Notes: a model not told the origin generated them from the sequence alone. A stretch of DNA of 38,032 nt from Bacteroidaceae bacterium (GCA_017940185.1 JAGAZE010000018.1:1-38032); one strand, 5' to 3'; counted from the stretch's first letter, positions 17,252-26,452 are shown. Numbers and translations are program-made.

Positions 17252-19276
17252 TTACTGGAACCACTGTTTTGAGGCTTCGTCGTTTATCAGCCACCAATGT
17301 TCGGGGCGCTTGTTGGCCACATAACCTTGCCAACGGTTGTTGTTGCCACCACTCATGTGATCGCTCGCACTGATGCACAAGTAATTGTATCCCATGTCGT
17401 AGTAGAAGTAGTATGCCGAGCGTGCATCGTTGAATCCTTCTTTACCTGGCCACAGATAGGGCGTTGACGACCAATAGAAAGCGCGTGCTGCTACAAATCG
17501 GTATTCAGCGGGAGCAGTATACACCGTGTTGGCTGATGTTTTCTTCACCTCGAAGCAACCCAAGAGGGGGAGGAAGAAGTATTTATGAATAACACTGGCG
17601 TCAGGTCTTCCTTTAGTAGGATTCTTCTTAAAGCGGTTAGGATATTTGGAGGTTGTAAATTCCGCTGGGAATGTTGTCGTCAGATCTTCTTCAGTTTGCT
17701 CTCCGTCAATATCTACGCAATAATCTGAACTGAAGCCTTCAATGTATTGTTTCTTCAGTATCCACAGTCCGCCTTTGAATATTGCTTTTCCATCGCGGAA
17801 CGCAGCTTCGCCACCGCGTAAATCTTTCAACGCCCATGATGTCTCAGCATCGTAGTGTACATCACCATTGAAAATGTACCAGGTCATTTCATTGGCATTA
17901 GGTATGTCAACAGATACTTTGTCATCGTCTTGGTCAGCTACCAAGCCGTAATTGCAGCTATATTGTCCTGCATCAGTACCAGCGCGATGGCAACGCCATT
18001 TATACCACCAGTTTTCACGTAAACTCACAAATTCTCCTGCTATATATCCTTTGTTTTGGGTATCAACACCATCTGTTCGTGATTCAGTGTTGAGACCTTT
18101 CAGATAGTTCTTCACGTATGAGCCATCTTCATTCCAATGCCCTTCTTTCTCACTGAAGATCCATGCGCGGGCATCCCACTGATAGTAGGCGTAGGGTATT
18201 TCGAAGCTAAACTCCGGGTTGTGACCGTCAAAGGGCAACTTATGCGTGATGCGGGTGATGTCGTTCGCATTGCATTCATAGACTTGCCCCGTTGCCGGCT
18301 CCACGCTCGAATCACTTGCGCCTTCATTGATTCCGGCAGGCAGATACTTGGTATAGGTCTTCACATCTTCTTGTGCTGTTGTATACGAATAGGCACTGCC
18401 GGTCCATGACACGCTCCATGTCTCTCCATAGCCTATTTCGTACTCAATCTTCAGTCGGTGCTGTCCGGGTTGTATCACTACGTAGCATGCGTTGTCGTTG
18501 ACACTCTTGACTTTCTTCAGCTGGAAGATGCCCGGAGTTTTCGGGGTTAAGGTCACCACACTTGATGCATTGCTTACGTTGGGAATATCCAATCCGTCAT
18601 CGCCGAAGGCATAGGTGCCGGCAAGGGGCTTGCCGTCAAGCTCGGTAATCGTGATAGATTTGATGTAGCACATCTCCGGGTCTTCGTTGCGGTCGACACG
18701 CGGGGTAAACACCAGGATATGTGCCTTGTGGTCGAGCTTAAACTCGAATTTGTTTTCGTCGGCTATTCGTGTGGCAGTTGCCACGGCGCAGTCACCATCA
18801 TAGGCGATATGGTCCGACACATTGGGTGCATCCTGCGTCTGATTAGCGCTGATTACCACTTGGTCTACACTTTGGCCGTTGGCGGTTTTGTCGTTAACCA
18901 AGCCTGTGTAACGCACCTTATAGGTGTTGTTTGCACACTCCTGGGTAAAGCCGAAGTCGGCACCGCGCTTACCTTCATCCACGTTGGACGATGCGTCCTG
19001 CACCCATTGTGGATTATCCTGGTCGTCGTCGTGGAACATCCAGATATGGTCGCCAGGCTGCCAGAAGAACAGACGGTCATAGTTTACTTTGATTTTGCTC
19101 GCGCCACCGATGCCGGGGGCATTGCTCGGGTCGTCACCGTCGGTACTGCCGCTGATGAAGTAGGTTCTGATCTGCTTGTCGTCCTGTTGTTGAGTGGGGG
19201 TAGTGATGTCCTCACTGCAACTGCCTATCAGAACCGACAGCAGCGCAAGGGTAAGTAAAGAAGTGATTGCTCTCAT
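17252..19276 (-). CDS. Fimbrillin-like (Mfa-like/FimA-type) lipoprotein
   Basis: A 674-residue lipoprotein: signal with lipobox LIGSC and Cys20, then SEDITTPT. Residues about 35-330 resemble the N-terminal domain of Bacteroidetes fimbrillin-family proteins (a FFWQPGDHIWMF strand, VVTLTPKTPGIFQL, KTYTKYLPAGIN at the end of the domain). The remaining half contains many aromatic residues and FYWSSTPYLWPG with AYYFYYDMGYNYLCISA, a layout seen in FISUMP-like C-terminal modules of Bacteroidetes surface proteins. A second protein of the same type ends the window (36708-38032). Such lipoproteins are usually exported to the surface as fimbrial subunits or adhesins (family knowledge). It is expressed from the promoter at 19683-19713 together with a small acidic protein. 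Much of its 3' half is AT-richer than the surrounding genes. Confidence 0.75.
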   Translation of the reverse strand: MRAITSLLTLALLSVLIGSCSEDITTPTQQQDDKQIRTYFISGSTDGDDPSNAPGIGGASKIKVNYDRLFFWQPGDHIWMFHDDDQDNPQWVQDASSNVDEGKRGADFGFTQECANNTYKVRYTGLVNDKTANGQSVDQVVISANQTQDAPNVSDHIAYDGDCAVATATRIADENKFEFKLDHKAHILVFTPRVDRNEDPEMCYIKSITITELDGKPLAGTYAFGDDGLDIPNVSNASSVVTLTPKTPGIFQLKKVKSVNDNACYVVIQPGQHRLKIEYEIGYGETWSVSWTGSAYSYTTAQEDVKTYTKYLPAGINEGASDSSVEPATGQVYECNANDITRITHKLPFDGHNPEFSFEIPYAYYQWDARAWIFSEKEGHWNEDGSYVKNYLKGLNTESRTDGVDTQNKGYIAGEFVSLRENWWYKWRCHRAGTDAGQYSCNYGLVADQDDDKVSVDIPNANEMTWYIFNGDVHYDAETSWALKDLRGGEAAFRDGKAIFKGGLWILKKQYIEGFSSDYCVDIDGEQTEEDLTTTFPAEFTTSKYPNRFKKNPTKGRPDASVIHKYFFLPLLGCFEVKKTSANTVYTAPAEYRFVAARAFYWSSTPYLWPGKEGFNDARSAYYFYYDMGYNYLCISASDHMSGGNNNRWQGYVANKRPEHWWLINDEASKQWFQ

Positions 19277-19341
19277 ATCAAATAATGTTGTGGTGTTCGG
19301 ATTAGGATTGTATGTGAATGTGTGTAGGCAAGGGTGCAGTG

Positions 19342-19608
19342 CTACCCTTCGCCACCTTCGCGCTTTTCGTTATAGCGGCGCACGAAGGGAAGCAGGTCGG
19401 GCAGCTTCACCATCTTGGATTCAAAGTCAAGCTCTTCGTCTTCGAAGTCGCCTGCGCGACCTTCTTCAACATCACTGCCGCCGCCGCCACCGGCATCGCC
19501 GCCACCACCCGATACGGCCATCAGGTTGGAACGCACTTCTACATAAATCAGCTCAACACTTGGACGCTGATACAATTTCTTCTGAACGGATTGAACTATG
19601 TCTTTCAT
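19342..19608 (-). CDS. Small acidic Gly-rich protein upstream of the fimbrillin-like gene
   Basis: An 88-residue protein with no signal peptide. A basic start (MKDIVQSVQKKLYQRPSVEL) leads to a short hydrophobic segment, a glycine run (GGGG, then GGGGG), an acidic stretch (DFEDEELDFES) and a C-terminal tail with KLPDLLPFVRRY. The gene at 26190-26417 has the same order of parts (Y-x-x-P-x-V/I, GG, D/E-rich F-D/E run) and also lies next to a large exported protein. Short Bacteroidetes proteins beginning MK-x-x-Y-x-x-P are common next to surface protein genes; their function is not known to me. The next gene starts 65 bp downstream and shares the promoter. Confidence 0.7.
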   Translation of the reverse strand: MKDIVQSVQKKLYQRPSVELIYVEVRSNLMAVSGGGGDAGGGGGSDVEEGRAGDFEDEELDFESKMVKLPDLLPFVRRYNEKREGGEG

Positions 19609-19682
19609 TGTTATTGGTATAAAATACGGCTGGTCAGGCTTTTGCCATGCCTAAACCGCTATCGGCAAAATGAAATTATCGG

Positions 19683-19713
19683 CAAAGTTACGGAAGGGCA
19701 GTGAAAAACCAAA
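19683..19713 (-). promoter_or_regulatory. Promoter of the small protein and fimbrillin-like operon
   Basis: Minus strand TTTG (19713-19710), 19 bp, TAACTTTG (19690-19683): exact consensus, about 75 bp before the ATG at 19608. Confidence 0.85.
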
Positions 19714-19970
19714 AAAAAAAACTGTTTTTTTGCCCTTCAACCTGCCGCTGCCCTCTGCCCTGTTTTCCTCTGATATGCTTGCAGGCATTACCTTTAAGAA
19801 GGTGCTTTTTTATCCTTTGCATTCTCGCGCGCGCGTGTATTATGTATATGGTGTATCTGCTTGTGCTTTTCCGTCCCGCTCCGGGCACGCACCGACTGCC
19901 GCAGCAGGAGCCGGCAACAAATAATCCGCACACAGAGACCATTGCTTGCCAATTTTTTACTACTTTTGTG

Positions 19971-19978
19971 CCGTCAAC
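19971..19978 (+). promoter_or_regulatory. -7 box of the Na/phosphate transporter gene
   Basis: TACTTTTG fits TAnnTTTG, 28 bp before the chosen ATG. A TTG lies 22 bp upstream (19946-19948), a longer spacer than usual. The rest of 19714-19970 has a CG-alternating run near 19829 and no gene I can support. Confidence 0.55.
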
Positions 19979-20006
19979 ACACACACCTACCACCAGAGCA
20001 TCCACC

Positions 20007-22004
20007 ATGACATTCTCTATAGCCTTTAAGTTGTTAGGGTCGTTGGCCTTGCTCATCTACGGCATGAAGATGATGAGCGAAGCCTTGCAGAAGCTGGCCG
20101 GCCCCAGTCTGCGCCACGTGCTGGCCAAGATGACCACCAACCGCTTCACGGGCATGCTCACGGGTATGTTTGTCACAGCTGCCGTGCAGTCGTCGACAGC
20201 CACCACGGTGATGACGGTATCGTTTGTCAATGCCGCGCTGCTCACCCTGGCACAGGCCATCTCCATCATCATGGGTGCCAACATCGGCACCACGCTCACG
20301 GCATGGATTATGTCGGCAGGCTTCACCTTCAACATCGCCGATGCGGTGTTCCCGGCATTCATCATCGCCATGTTTCTCATCTATAAGCAGAAGCACCGCA
20401 TCGTGGGCGACTTCATCTTCGGCGTGGCCTTTCTTTTCCTCGGCCTTGGCACGCTTCGACAGACGGGCACCGACATGAACCTTGGCGAGAACGAGGCCGT
20501 GCTGCAATTCTTCGCCTCCTTCGACCCCAACAGTTTCACCACTACCATCCTCTTCCTGCTCATGGGCGGCGTGCTCACCATGTGTGTGCAGAGTTCGGCA
20601 GCTGTCATGGCCATCACCATGATACTGTGCTCGAGCGGTGCCCTGCCCATCTATCAGGGTATCGCGCTGGTGATGGGCGAGAACATAGGTACCACCGTCA
20701 CTTCTAACCTCGCCGCCCTTACCGCCTCCACGCAGGCACGGCGCGCAGCCTTTGCCCACATGTTCTTCAACGTGTTTGGCGTGCTGTGGATGCTCATCGT
20801 CTTCCATCCCTTTGTCGATCAGGTGTGCGCGTGGGTGGGCTACGACACCACCATGACGCGCGAGAGTGCCGGGCAAGAGGCCTTTCTGGCCAACGCCGGC
20901 AAGCTGAGCTTTGTGCTGGCAGCCTTCCACACCTGCTTCAACCTGGCCAACACCGCACTGCTCATAGGCTTCATACCGCAGATAGAGCGCATCGTGTGCT
21001 TCGTCATCCATCCGCGCAAGAAGCAGAAGGCGACGAGCGACGACGTGGTGCGCCTGCAGTTTATCGAGAGCGGACTGATGGCCACGCCCGAAATCAGCGT
21101 GCTGCAAGCGCAGAAGGAGGTGCACCACTTTGCCGAGCGCATGCAGCGCATGTTCGGAATGGTGCGCACCTATGTCGACGAGACCGACCGCAAAGAGCAG
21201 GAGCGGCAGTATGAGCGCATAGAGAAATACGAGAACATTGCCGACAACATGGAGATAGAGATTGCCACCTATCTGGAGAAGGTGGGCAACGACCACCTCT
21301 CCGACGACACCAAGGCAAAGATACGCGCCATGCTCCGACAGATCAGCGAGCTGGAGAGCATCGGCGACGGATGCTACCACATAGCACGCGCCGTGAAACA
21401 CAAGAACGACAATGGCGAAGACTTCACCTCGGAGCAGTATGCCGGCATCCACGAGATGCTGCGCCTGGTCAACGAGGCTGTGGCACAGATGATAGTGGTG
21501 CTCGGCCAACGCGGCAACGAACAGACCATCGCCCTCTCCGAAGAGATAGAAAACGACATCAATGCCCTGCGCAACCGCCTGCGCAACGACAACCTGCAAG
21601 CCGTCAACGCACACCACTACTCCTACGGCCTGGGCACCTTCTACACCGACGTCATCAACGGATGCGAGAAAGTGGGCGACTATGTGATGAATGTGGTGGA
21701 GGCACGGCTGGGCAAGGGCACCGTGCGCTATGCCGGACTGGTGATGCGCACCGACCGCAAGACAGTGAGCATCGACGGCACGCCCGCCAATCTCACACGC
21801 ACAGAGTACGACCTGCTCCACCTGCTGCTTACCCACCGCGGCGAGGTGTTCACCCGACAACAACTGCTCGATGCCGTGTGGAGCGATGTGGTGGTGACCG
21901 ACAAAACCATCGACGTGAACATCACCCGCCTGCGCAAAAAGATGGGACCCTACGCGCAAAACATCGTCAACCGCACGGGCTTCGGCTACACCTTTCAGGT
22001 GTGA
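20007..22004 (+). CDS. Na/phosphate cotransporter with PhoU region fused to an OmpR/PhoB-type winged-helix domain
   Basis: A 665-residue protein. Residues 1-340 are the Na/Pi cotransporter (NptA/YjbB, PF02690) membrane part with two inverted QSS repeats, QSS at 61-63 (VTAAVQSSTAT) and 195-197 (TMCVQSSAAV), each followed by a GxNIGTT motif. Residues about 380-565 are a helical PhoU-like region (ELESIGDGCYHIA, NGCEKVGDYVMNV). Then, where this family normally ends (VVEARLGKG), the frame continues for about 95 residues (571-665) that form a full OmpR/PhoB C-terminal winged helix: LTRTEYDLLHLLL, GEVFTRQQLLDAVW, TIDVNITRLRKKMG and NRTGFGYTFQV. There is no receiver domain. ATG 20007 is chosen over a longer frame because the promoter lies in between. 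I infer a membrane transporter that could also bind DNA; a hairpin terminator follows. Confidence 0.9.
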   Translation: MTFSIAFKLLGSLALLIYGMKMMSEALQKLAGPSLRHVLAKMTTNRFTGMLTGMFVTAAVQSSTATTVMTVSFVNAALLTLAQAISIIMGANIGTTLTAWIMSAGFTFNIADAVFPAFIIAMFLIYKQKHRIVGDFIFGVAFLFLGLGTLRQTGTDMNLGENEAVLQFFASFDPNSFTTTILFLLMGGVLTMCVQSSAAVMAITMILCSSGALPIYQGIALVMGENIGTTVTSNLAALTASTQARRAAFAHMFFNVFGVLWMLIVFHPFVDQVCAWVGYDTTMTRESAGQEAFLANAGKLSFVLAAFHTCFNLANTALLIGFIPQIERIVCFVIHPRKKQKATSDDVVRLQFIESGLMATPEISVLQAQKEVHHFAERMQRMFGMVRTYVDETDRKEQERQYERIEKYENIADNMEIEIATYLEKVGNDHLSDDTKAKIRAMLRQISELESIGDGCYHIARAVKHKNDNGEDFTSEQYAGIHEMLRLVNEAVAQMIVVLGQRGNEQTIALSEEIENDINALRNRLRNDNLQAVNAHHYSYGLGTFYTDVINGCEKVGDYVMNVVEARLGKGTVRYAGLVMRTDRKTVSIDGTPANLTRTEYDLLHLLLTHRGEVFTRQQLLDAVWSDVVVTDKTIDVNITRLRKKMGPYAQNIVNRTGFGYTFQV

Positions 22005-22052
22005 CACACCACATAGTGCCGACTCCTCAGCTATAGCACTCACATTCATCTC

Positions 22053-22077
22053 GGGAAGACTGCGGTCTTCCCTTTCT
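22053..22077 (+). terminator. Terminator after the transporter fusion gene
   Basis: GGGAAGAC-TGCG-GTCTTCCC (22053-22072) followed by TTTCT. Confidence 0.75.
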
Positions 22078-22147
22078 CATTGCGTGTCGGCACACCGACT
22101 GACCAACTATCGATTACTGTCCGTCTTCAAAATAAACATAACAAAAG

Positions 22148-22179
22148 TTGGCAGGTTTCGCAGAAACATCCTACCTTTG
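22148..22179 (+). promoter_or_regulatory. Promoter of the leucine-rich secreted protein gene
   Basis: TACCTTTG at 22172-22179 with TTG at 22148-22150, spacer 21 bp. The transcript would have an unusually long leader of about 250 nt to ATG 22440. The leader has a purine-rich tract (about 22308-22366) and a small palindrome TGCAACG-AG-CGTTGCA at 22373-22388; I recognise no known riboswitch. Confidence 0.6.
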
Positions 22180-22439
22180 CATCCGCTATCACTACTACTG
22201 CGCGTGCCTTGCCCGATGCAACGGCACTGTATTTGTTTGAAACATGACACGCCAGCACACCATATCCGTCTGGAGCCTAGTGCCCTCGCCACCCTCGCTC
22301 AGCAGCAAGGGAAGGGGGAAGGAGTGTGCAGACAGAAAGGAAAGGTAGTAGAAGAGATACTTTGCAACGAGCGTTGCAGGGCATTTGGCATAAATAGGCG
22401 ACACGCACATATTGTCTCAAAACACACCCAACACTCATA

Positions 22440-25400
22440 ATGAAACACATCACTTTTACCCACCGACAACCGACCAAGACAAAGAGACTTATCACCCTGC
22501 TCCTTGCTCTGCTGCCGATTGCCATGCAGGCACAGGCACCCGAAGGCACCACCTTCGTGTGCAACACCAGCGTAGCCAACCTCATACTGGTGAAAGACAA
22601 CGAATCCGGATTGGAATACCTCTACGACACCGGCGATGCCGCCAACGGGCTGTTCATCGATGTGAGCAAAGATCCTTTATGTACTTTCGTAAAAGGGGAA
22701 AGTACAATAAACTCCAACTGGCATTTCATGTCCGACGGTGGCCTGCGGTCCAATTGGCGAACAAATATCATGAAGCCTGCCAATGATAAGAATGCGCGTT
22801 GGTATAAGTCTGCCTTGGATCAGATAACTGAAGTAGACAAGAGCAACAACGGTATCGGCTCATTGAAGGGGGTGGAGTATTTCCGCAACCTGACGACGCT
22901 CACGCTCCCAGCCCAAAATAGCGTAACAAATATCGACGTGTCGAAAAACACCAAACTCACTTCCCTCACCTTCACCAACTCGCCCGAAGTGGTAACACTC
23001 AATATCAGCAATACCCTACTGTCGAGCCTGCCCATAAAATCTGGTCGAGAGTCTTCATTGGTGAACCTGTACGCGCAGAATTGTGAAAATCTGTCAACAG
23101 CCCTCAATCTTTCCAATTATTCCAAACTTGACGTACTCAAGCTGAGTAACAGTCCTGTAACGTCGCTGACACTCCCTGCACAGGCAATGCTAAGAGACTT
23201 GCATCTCGACGGCACGCAGATACCTACGCTTGACGTCTCAGCCTGTCGCAATCTGCGCGAACTCATACTCAGCAACAACCAGCACTTCACCAGCGCAATA
23301 TCGCTCCCCACTGTGAAGACTTCATTATTGGAACTCGACCTGCGTGGCACCAACCTGCACAACTTCTACACACACAGCAATCCGCTCGACCTGCGCGACT
23401 ACATAGAACTCGTAGGTAAAAAAGATAACAAGCTGTATTTCGACGACGTGGATGTACTGGGCTATGGCTTCAAGCGCTACTTGGCAGCCGACCTGGCGAT
23501 TGAGAACCCCGATGGTAACATACGCTTTCACAACAGCAACGCCGAAGAATTCACCTACGACCCGAGAGAAACCGTAGAACTCGTTGACTTCTCATCGAGC
23601 AACTACGGCCCCCACATGCCCAATCTGAAAGTGTTGCATGTGATTGGCGATGTACGCAACGTGATTCTTCCCGAAGATCGCACCACATTCACCATCACCT
23701 GTGAGAACTCACCCAACATTAACGTTCAGTTCGGCACACAGAGCCTGCTCACCACACTGTTCGTGGAAGATGTGCCGAGCATTGACGTGAGCGGATGTAC
23801 TGCACTGCAAAACTTGATATACATAGGAGCAGAGTCGAAAAATCTCACTCTGTCGGCAGCCAACGGAGCGCTGACCAGTCTCGATCTGCGCGAGAGCGGC
23901 GTGGAAGAGCTGGATCTCTCTGGCGGCGAGGCACCCAACCTGACAAGCGTCAGCACCTCTCTCTCGGCGATGAAGCGCCTCAACCTGAGCGGACACACTA
24001 AGCTCAGCGACCTTGCCTTGCATCCCTCTGAAGGTATCCGACCCGACACTATGTCGTCGATGGAATGGAGTAAGAAATATGTGCTCGAGGAGCTGGATGT
24101 CAGTGGCTGTACGCAATTGGCTAATAATGGTGAATGGATTCCTACGTTTAGAGACGATTGGAAGTATTTCTGCAATATCAGGAAGCTGAAAGCCAAAGGC
24201 TGTCGGTTTAATACGTTCAAGCTGTGGAACTCTCTGCTTACTGAGCTTGACCTGTCAGGCAATCCCAACCTGGATCAGATTGAGATAAATCAAGGTCTGC
24301 TTACCGGCAATGGGGATATTGACATCTCAGGCTGTCCAAATCTTAGGATTTTTAATGCGCATCGGCATCATTGGGAAAATCTCGACTTCCTGCTCGTGCC
24401 CACAGAAGCAGGTGGACCACAACGCACTCAGGCAGAAATCGACAAACTTGAGGTGCTGCAAGTGAATGGCGGCACATACACGATTAAAAATGAACTGACC
24501 ATAGGGGGAGAAATCGAGCTGACAGCAAGAGCCGACAGCCTTATCTACACCACACGCCTGAGACAGTTGAACCTCAACTACGTAAAAAAAGATACTTTCA
24601 GAAAGCTGCTCTGCGAAGACAATCTGCTGACCGAGCTCGACCTCACACACATCGGCAGCTCCCTCGGCTACCTGATGTGCGCACGCAACATGCTTACCGC
24701 CATCGACTTAAGCACACTTCCCACAATCCCATCAAATAATAATGTACCAGGAACTGGCGAAATATTCATTGGGAGCAGCTGGAGTCCGCAGGTGGGATAT
24801 GTCTCTGCCGAGATTGTGCGCGCACAAGGAAACGGAGAAGAAACACGCAAGAAAGACTGGATAGCACTGCACCTGACCAACGGAGGATATACCCACAAGC
24901 TCGACAACACCGCCAAGCTATATCCCAACCTCTACGCTGCACGCAACAACGGTACAGCCATAGCCGGCGAACAGCCGTGGATGTGCACCGTGAGCGATGC
25001 CAACGATGCCAGCATCACAGGCAACACCTTCGCAGGATGTAACTTCGATGCCAGTGCACACGACGGACTACACATCTTCGCACACTCGCTGGGAGAACTC
25101 ATCAGCGAAAACGGAAACAAATGGAATGACCACGAGCTCGACGGAAAGGTGGTGCTCTACAAATTCAACACAGGATACAACCAGGACGTAGACGAGAACC
25201 ACGTGCCTATACTCAACGCTGATGGCAGCATGAAGAAGAAGAATTCCACCAACAATCTCGACCCGCACATCAAAGTACGCACGCACCTGTGGCCGCACAT
25301 GATCAACATCAACCCTGCATCGAAGAGCGGCACAGGAGTCGACTACTACTCATCCACACTCTACCTCGACTACGACGCACTCATACCCGAAGGCGTGGAG

Positions 25401-26171
25401 TGCTACTTCATCAGCGGACTCACCAAAAACGACGTGACGCCCGAGGCCAACATCGGCGACGGACTGAAGTTCAAGATGGAGCCCTTCGGCAAGGGAGGCA
25501 CCGAGGAAGGCGTCAACCACATACTGCCCGCCTACACACCCGTATACATACGCTCCACCGTCGACCCGGGACTCTACGACTTCCAGCCTCTGTGGGAGTT
25601 CGACTACCTGGGATGGGAAAACCTGCGCGGCACCGAATACCATACCCTCCACGGCGTGGAGAGCGAGCCGGGACGCGTCATCAAAGTTGAATATCAGGAA
25701 GCGCTCGCTGCCGCACAGACGCTGAAAGCCGACATGCCCAACATCCTGACAGGATGGCTCGGAGTGAAAAACACCACCACCGACATGGAGGCGAAAGACT
25801 ACAACGTCTACACGCAGGCCAACGAGAGCGTCACACCACGACATGTGCTCACACTCACACGCAACAAGCTGGCAGGAACCAACGCCATCGGATTCTGGCC
25901 ATACACCGGAACAACCATAGCACCGCACCGGTGCTACATCACAGGAGAAGACTACAACAAGGCACTGAAGGCGGCCAATCTGGACGATGCCGGCAACATA
26001 GGAGGCACTTTCTTCTTCGACGACAACACCACGGCAATCACTACCGTCAATGCCAATACTAACGTGTCGACGGACGACAGCTGGTACACGCTCGGAGGAC
26101 AGCGGCTCAACAGCCGACCCACACACAGCGGAGTGTACATCAACAAGGGAAAGAAAGTAGTAATCAGATAA
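22440..26171 (+). CDS. Large secreted leucine-rich-repeat protein with type IX secretion-like tail
   Basis: A 1243-residue exported protein. Residues 1-32 are a signal peptide with an extended basic start and LLLALLPIAMQAQA. Residues about 110-760 contain irregular leucine-rich repeats (LTSLTFTNSPEVVTLNIS, LDVLKLSNSPVTSLTLP, LTELDLSGNPNLDQIEI and others), similar to internalin- or BspA-like surface proteins. The region 800-1190 is a non-repeat domain without a family I can name. The last 30 residues (SWYTLGGQRLNSRPT then SGVYINKGKKVVIR) match the tail of the M6 protease at 31305-33440, as expected of a shared C-terminal sorting signal. PorX in the same window fits use of type IX secretion. 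Local base composition is AT-richer at 22660-23200 and 24050-24400, so the LRR part may have been reshuffled. Role probably adhesion or ligand binding, inferred. Confidence 0.8.
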   Translation: MKHITFTHRQPTKTKRLITLLLALLPIAMQAQAPEGTTFVCNTSVANLILVKDNESGLEYLYDTGDAANGLFIDVSKDPLCTFVKGESTINSNWHFMSDGGLRSNWRTNIMKPANDKNARWYKSALDQITEVDKSNNGIGSLKGVEYFRNLTTLTLPAQNSVTNIDVSKNTKLTSLTFTNSPEVVTLNISNTLLSSLPIKSGRESSLVNLYAQNCENLSTALNLSNYSKLDVLKLSNSPVTSLTLPAQAMLRDLHLDGTQIPTLDVSACRNLRELILSNNQHFTSAISLPTVKTSLLELDLRGTNLHNFYTHSNPLDLRDYIELVGKKDNKLYFDDVDVLGYGFKRYLAADLAIENPDGNIRFHNSNAEEFTYDPRETVELVDFSSSNYGPHMPNLKVLHVIGDVRNVILPEDRTTFTITCENSPNINVQFGTQSLLTTLFVEDVPSIDVSGCTALQNLIYIGAESKNLTLSAANGALTSLDLRESGVEELDLSGGEAPNLTSVSTSLSAMKRLNLSGHTKLSDLALHPSEGIRPDTMSSMEWSKKYVLEELDVSGCTQLANNGEWIPTFRDDWKYFCNIRKLKAKGCRFNTFKLWNSLLTELDLSGNPNLDQIEINQGLLTGNGDIDISGCPNLRIFNAHRHHWENLDFLLVPTEAGGPQRTQAEIDKLEVLQVNGGTYTIKNELTIGGEIELTARADSLIYTTRLRQLNLNYVKKDTFRKLLCEDNLLTELDLTHIGSSLGYLMCARNMLTAIDLSTLPTIPSNNNVPGTGEIFIGSSWSPQVGYVSAEIVRAQGNGEETRKKDWIALHLTNGGYTHKLDNTAKLYPNLYAARNNGTAIAGEQPWMCTVSDANDASITGNTFAGCNFDASAHDGLHIFAHSLGELISENGNKWNDHELDGKVVLYKFNTGYNQDVDENHVPILNADGSMKKKNSTNNLDPHIKVRTHLWPHMININPASKSGTGVDYYSSTLYLDYDALIPEGVECYFISGLTKNDVTPEANIGDGLKFKMEPFGKGGTEEGVNHILPAYTPVYIRSTVDPGLYDFQPLWEFDYLGWENLRGTEYHTLHGVESEPGRVIKVEYQEALAAAQTLKADMPNILTGWLGVKNTTTDMEAKDYNVYTQANESVTPRHVLTLTRNKLAGTNAIGFWPYTGTTIAPHRCYITGEDYNKALKAANLDDAGNIGGTFFFDDNTTAITTVNANTNVSTDDSWYTLGGQRLNSRPTHSGVYINKGKKVVIR

Positions 26172-26189
26172 AACGGAGGGAATAGACCT

Positions 26190-26417
26190 ATGAAAAAGGA
26201 ATATATTCATCCCGAGATAACCGCCCTCAACAGCGAAGACCTGCTGGAGATTCCCACCGGGGGAATCTCAAATCAAGGCGGCGACGACAACTTCGGCAAG
26301 GACGACGACTTTGACGACGACTTCGAAGGTGAATGGCAGATGCTGGAGAACAACGATTGGGAAGACGACACCGACAGCATCACCTTCCGCCCGCACAGGC
26401 ACCCCTTCGACGACTGA
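26190..26417 (+). CDS. Small acidic protein downstream of the leucine-rich secreted protein
   Basis: A 75-residue protein with no signal peptide: MKKEYIHPEITALNSEDLLE, then IPTGGISNQGG, an acidic run (DDDFDDDFEGEW) and a C-terminal DDTDSITFRPHRHPFDD. Like the 88-residue protein at 19342-19608 it has Y-x-x-P-x-I/V near the start, a GG segment in the middle and an Asp/Glu/Phe-rich part. It starts 18 bp after the leucine-rich protein gene, so both are on one transcript. The GG after a short leader recalls peptide precursors cleaved at double glycine, but no peptidase or modification enzyme lies next to it. Function unknown. Confidence 0.75.
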   Translation: MKKEYIHPEITALNSEDLLEIPTGGISNQGGDDNFGKDDDFDDDFEGEWQMLENNDWEDDTDSITFRPHRHPFDD

Positions 26418-26452
26418 CCGCCACGCCGCCGAGAGGCAACCCGCACACAACA

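Noticed and set aside
19701-20006. N-terminal extension of the Na/phosphate transporter
   Set aside because: The extension would include the promoter (19971-19978) and has no membrane or signal features of the family.
19609-20006. Invertible promoter controlling the fimbrillin-like gene
   Set aside because: I looked for inverted repeats flanking the promoter at 19683-19713 and found none convincing, and no recombinase gene is in the window.
22084-22440. Small plus-strand frame in the leader of the leucine-rich protein
   Set aside because: It spans the promoter at 22148-22179, has no recognisable features and ends at the next start codon; better seen as untranslated leader.
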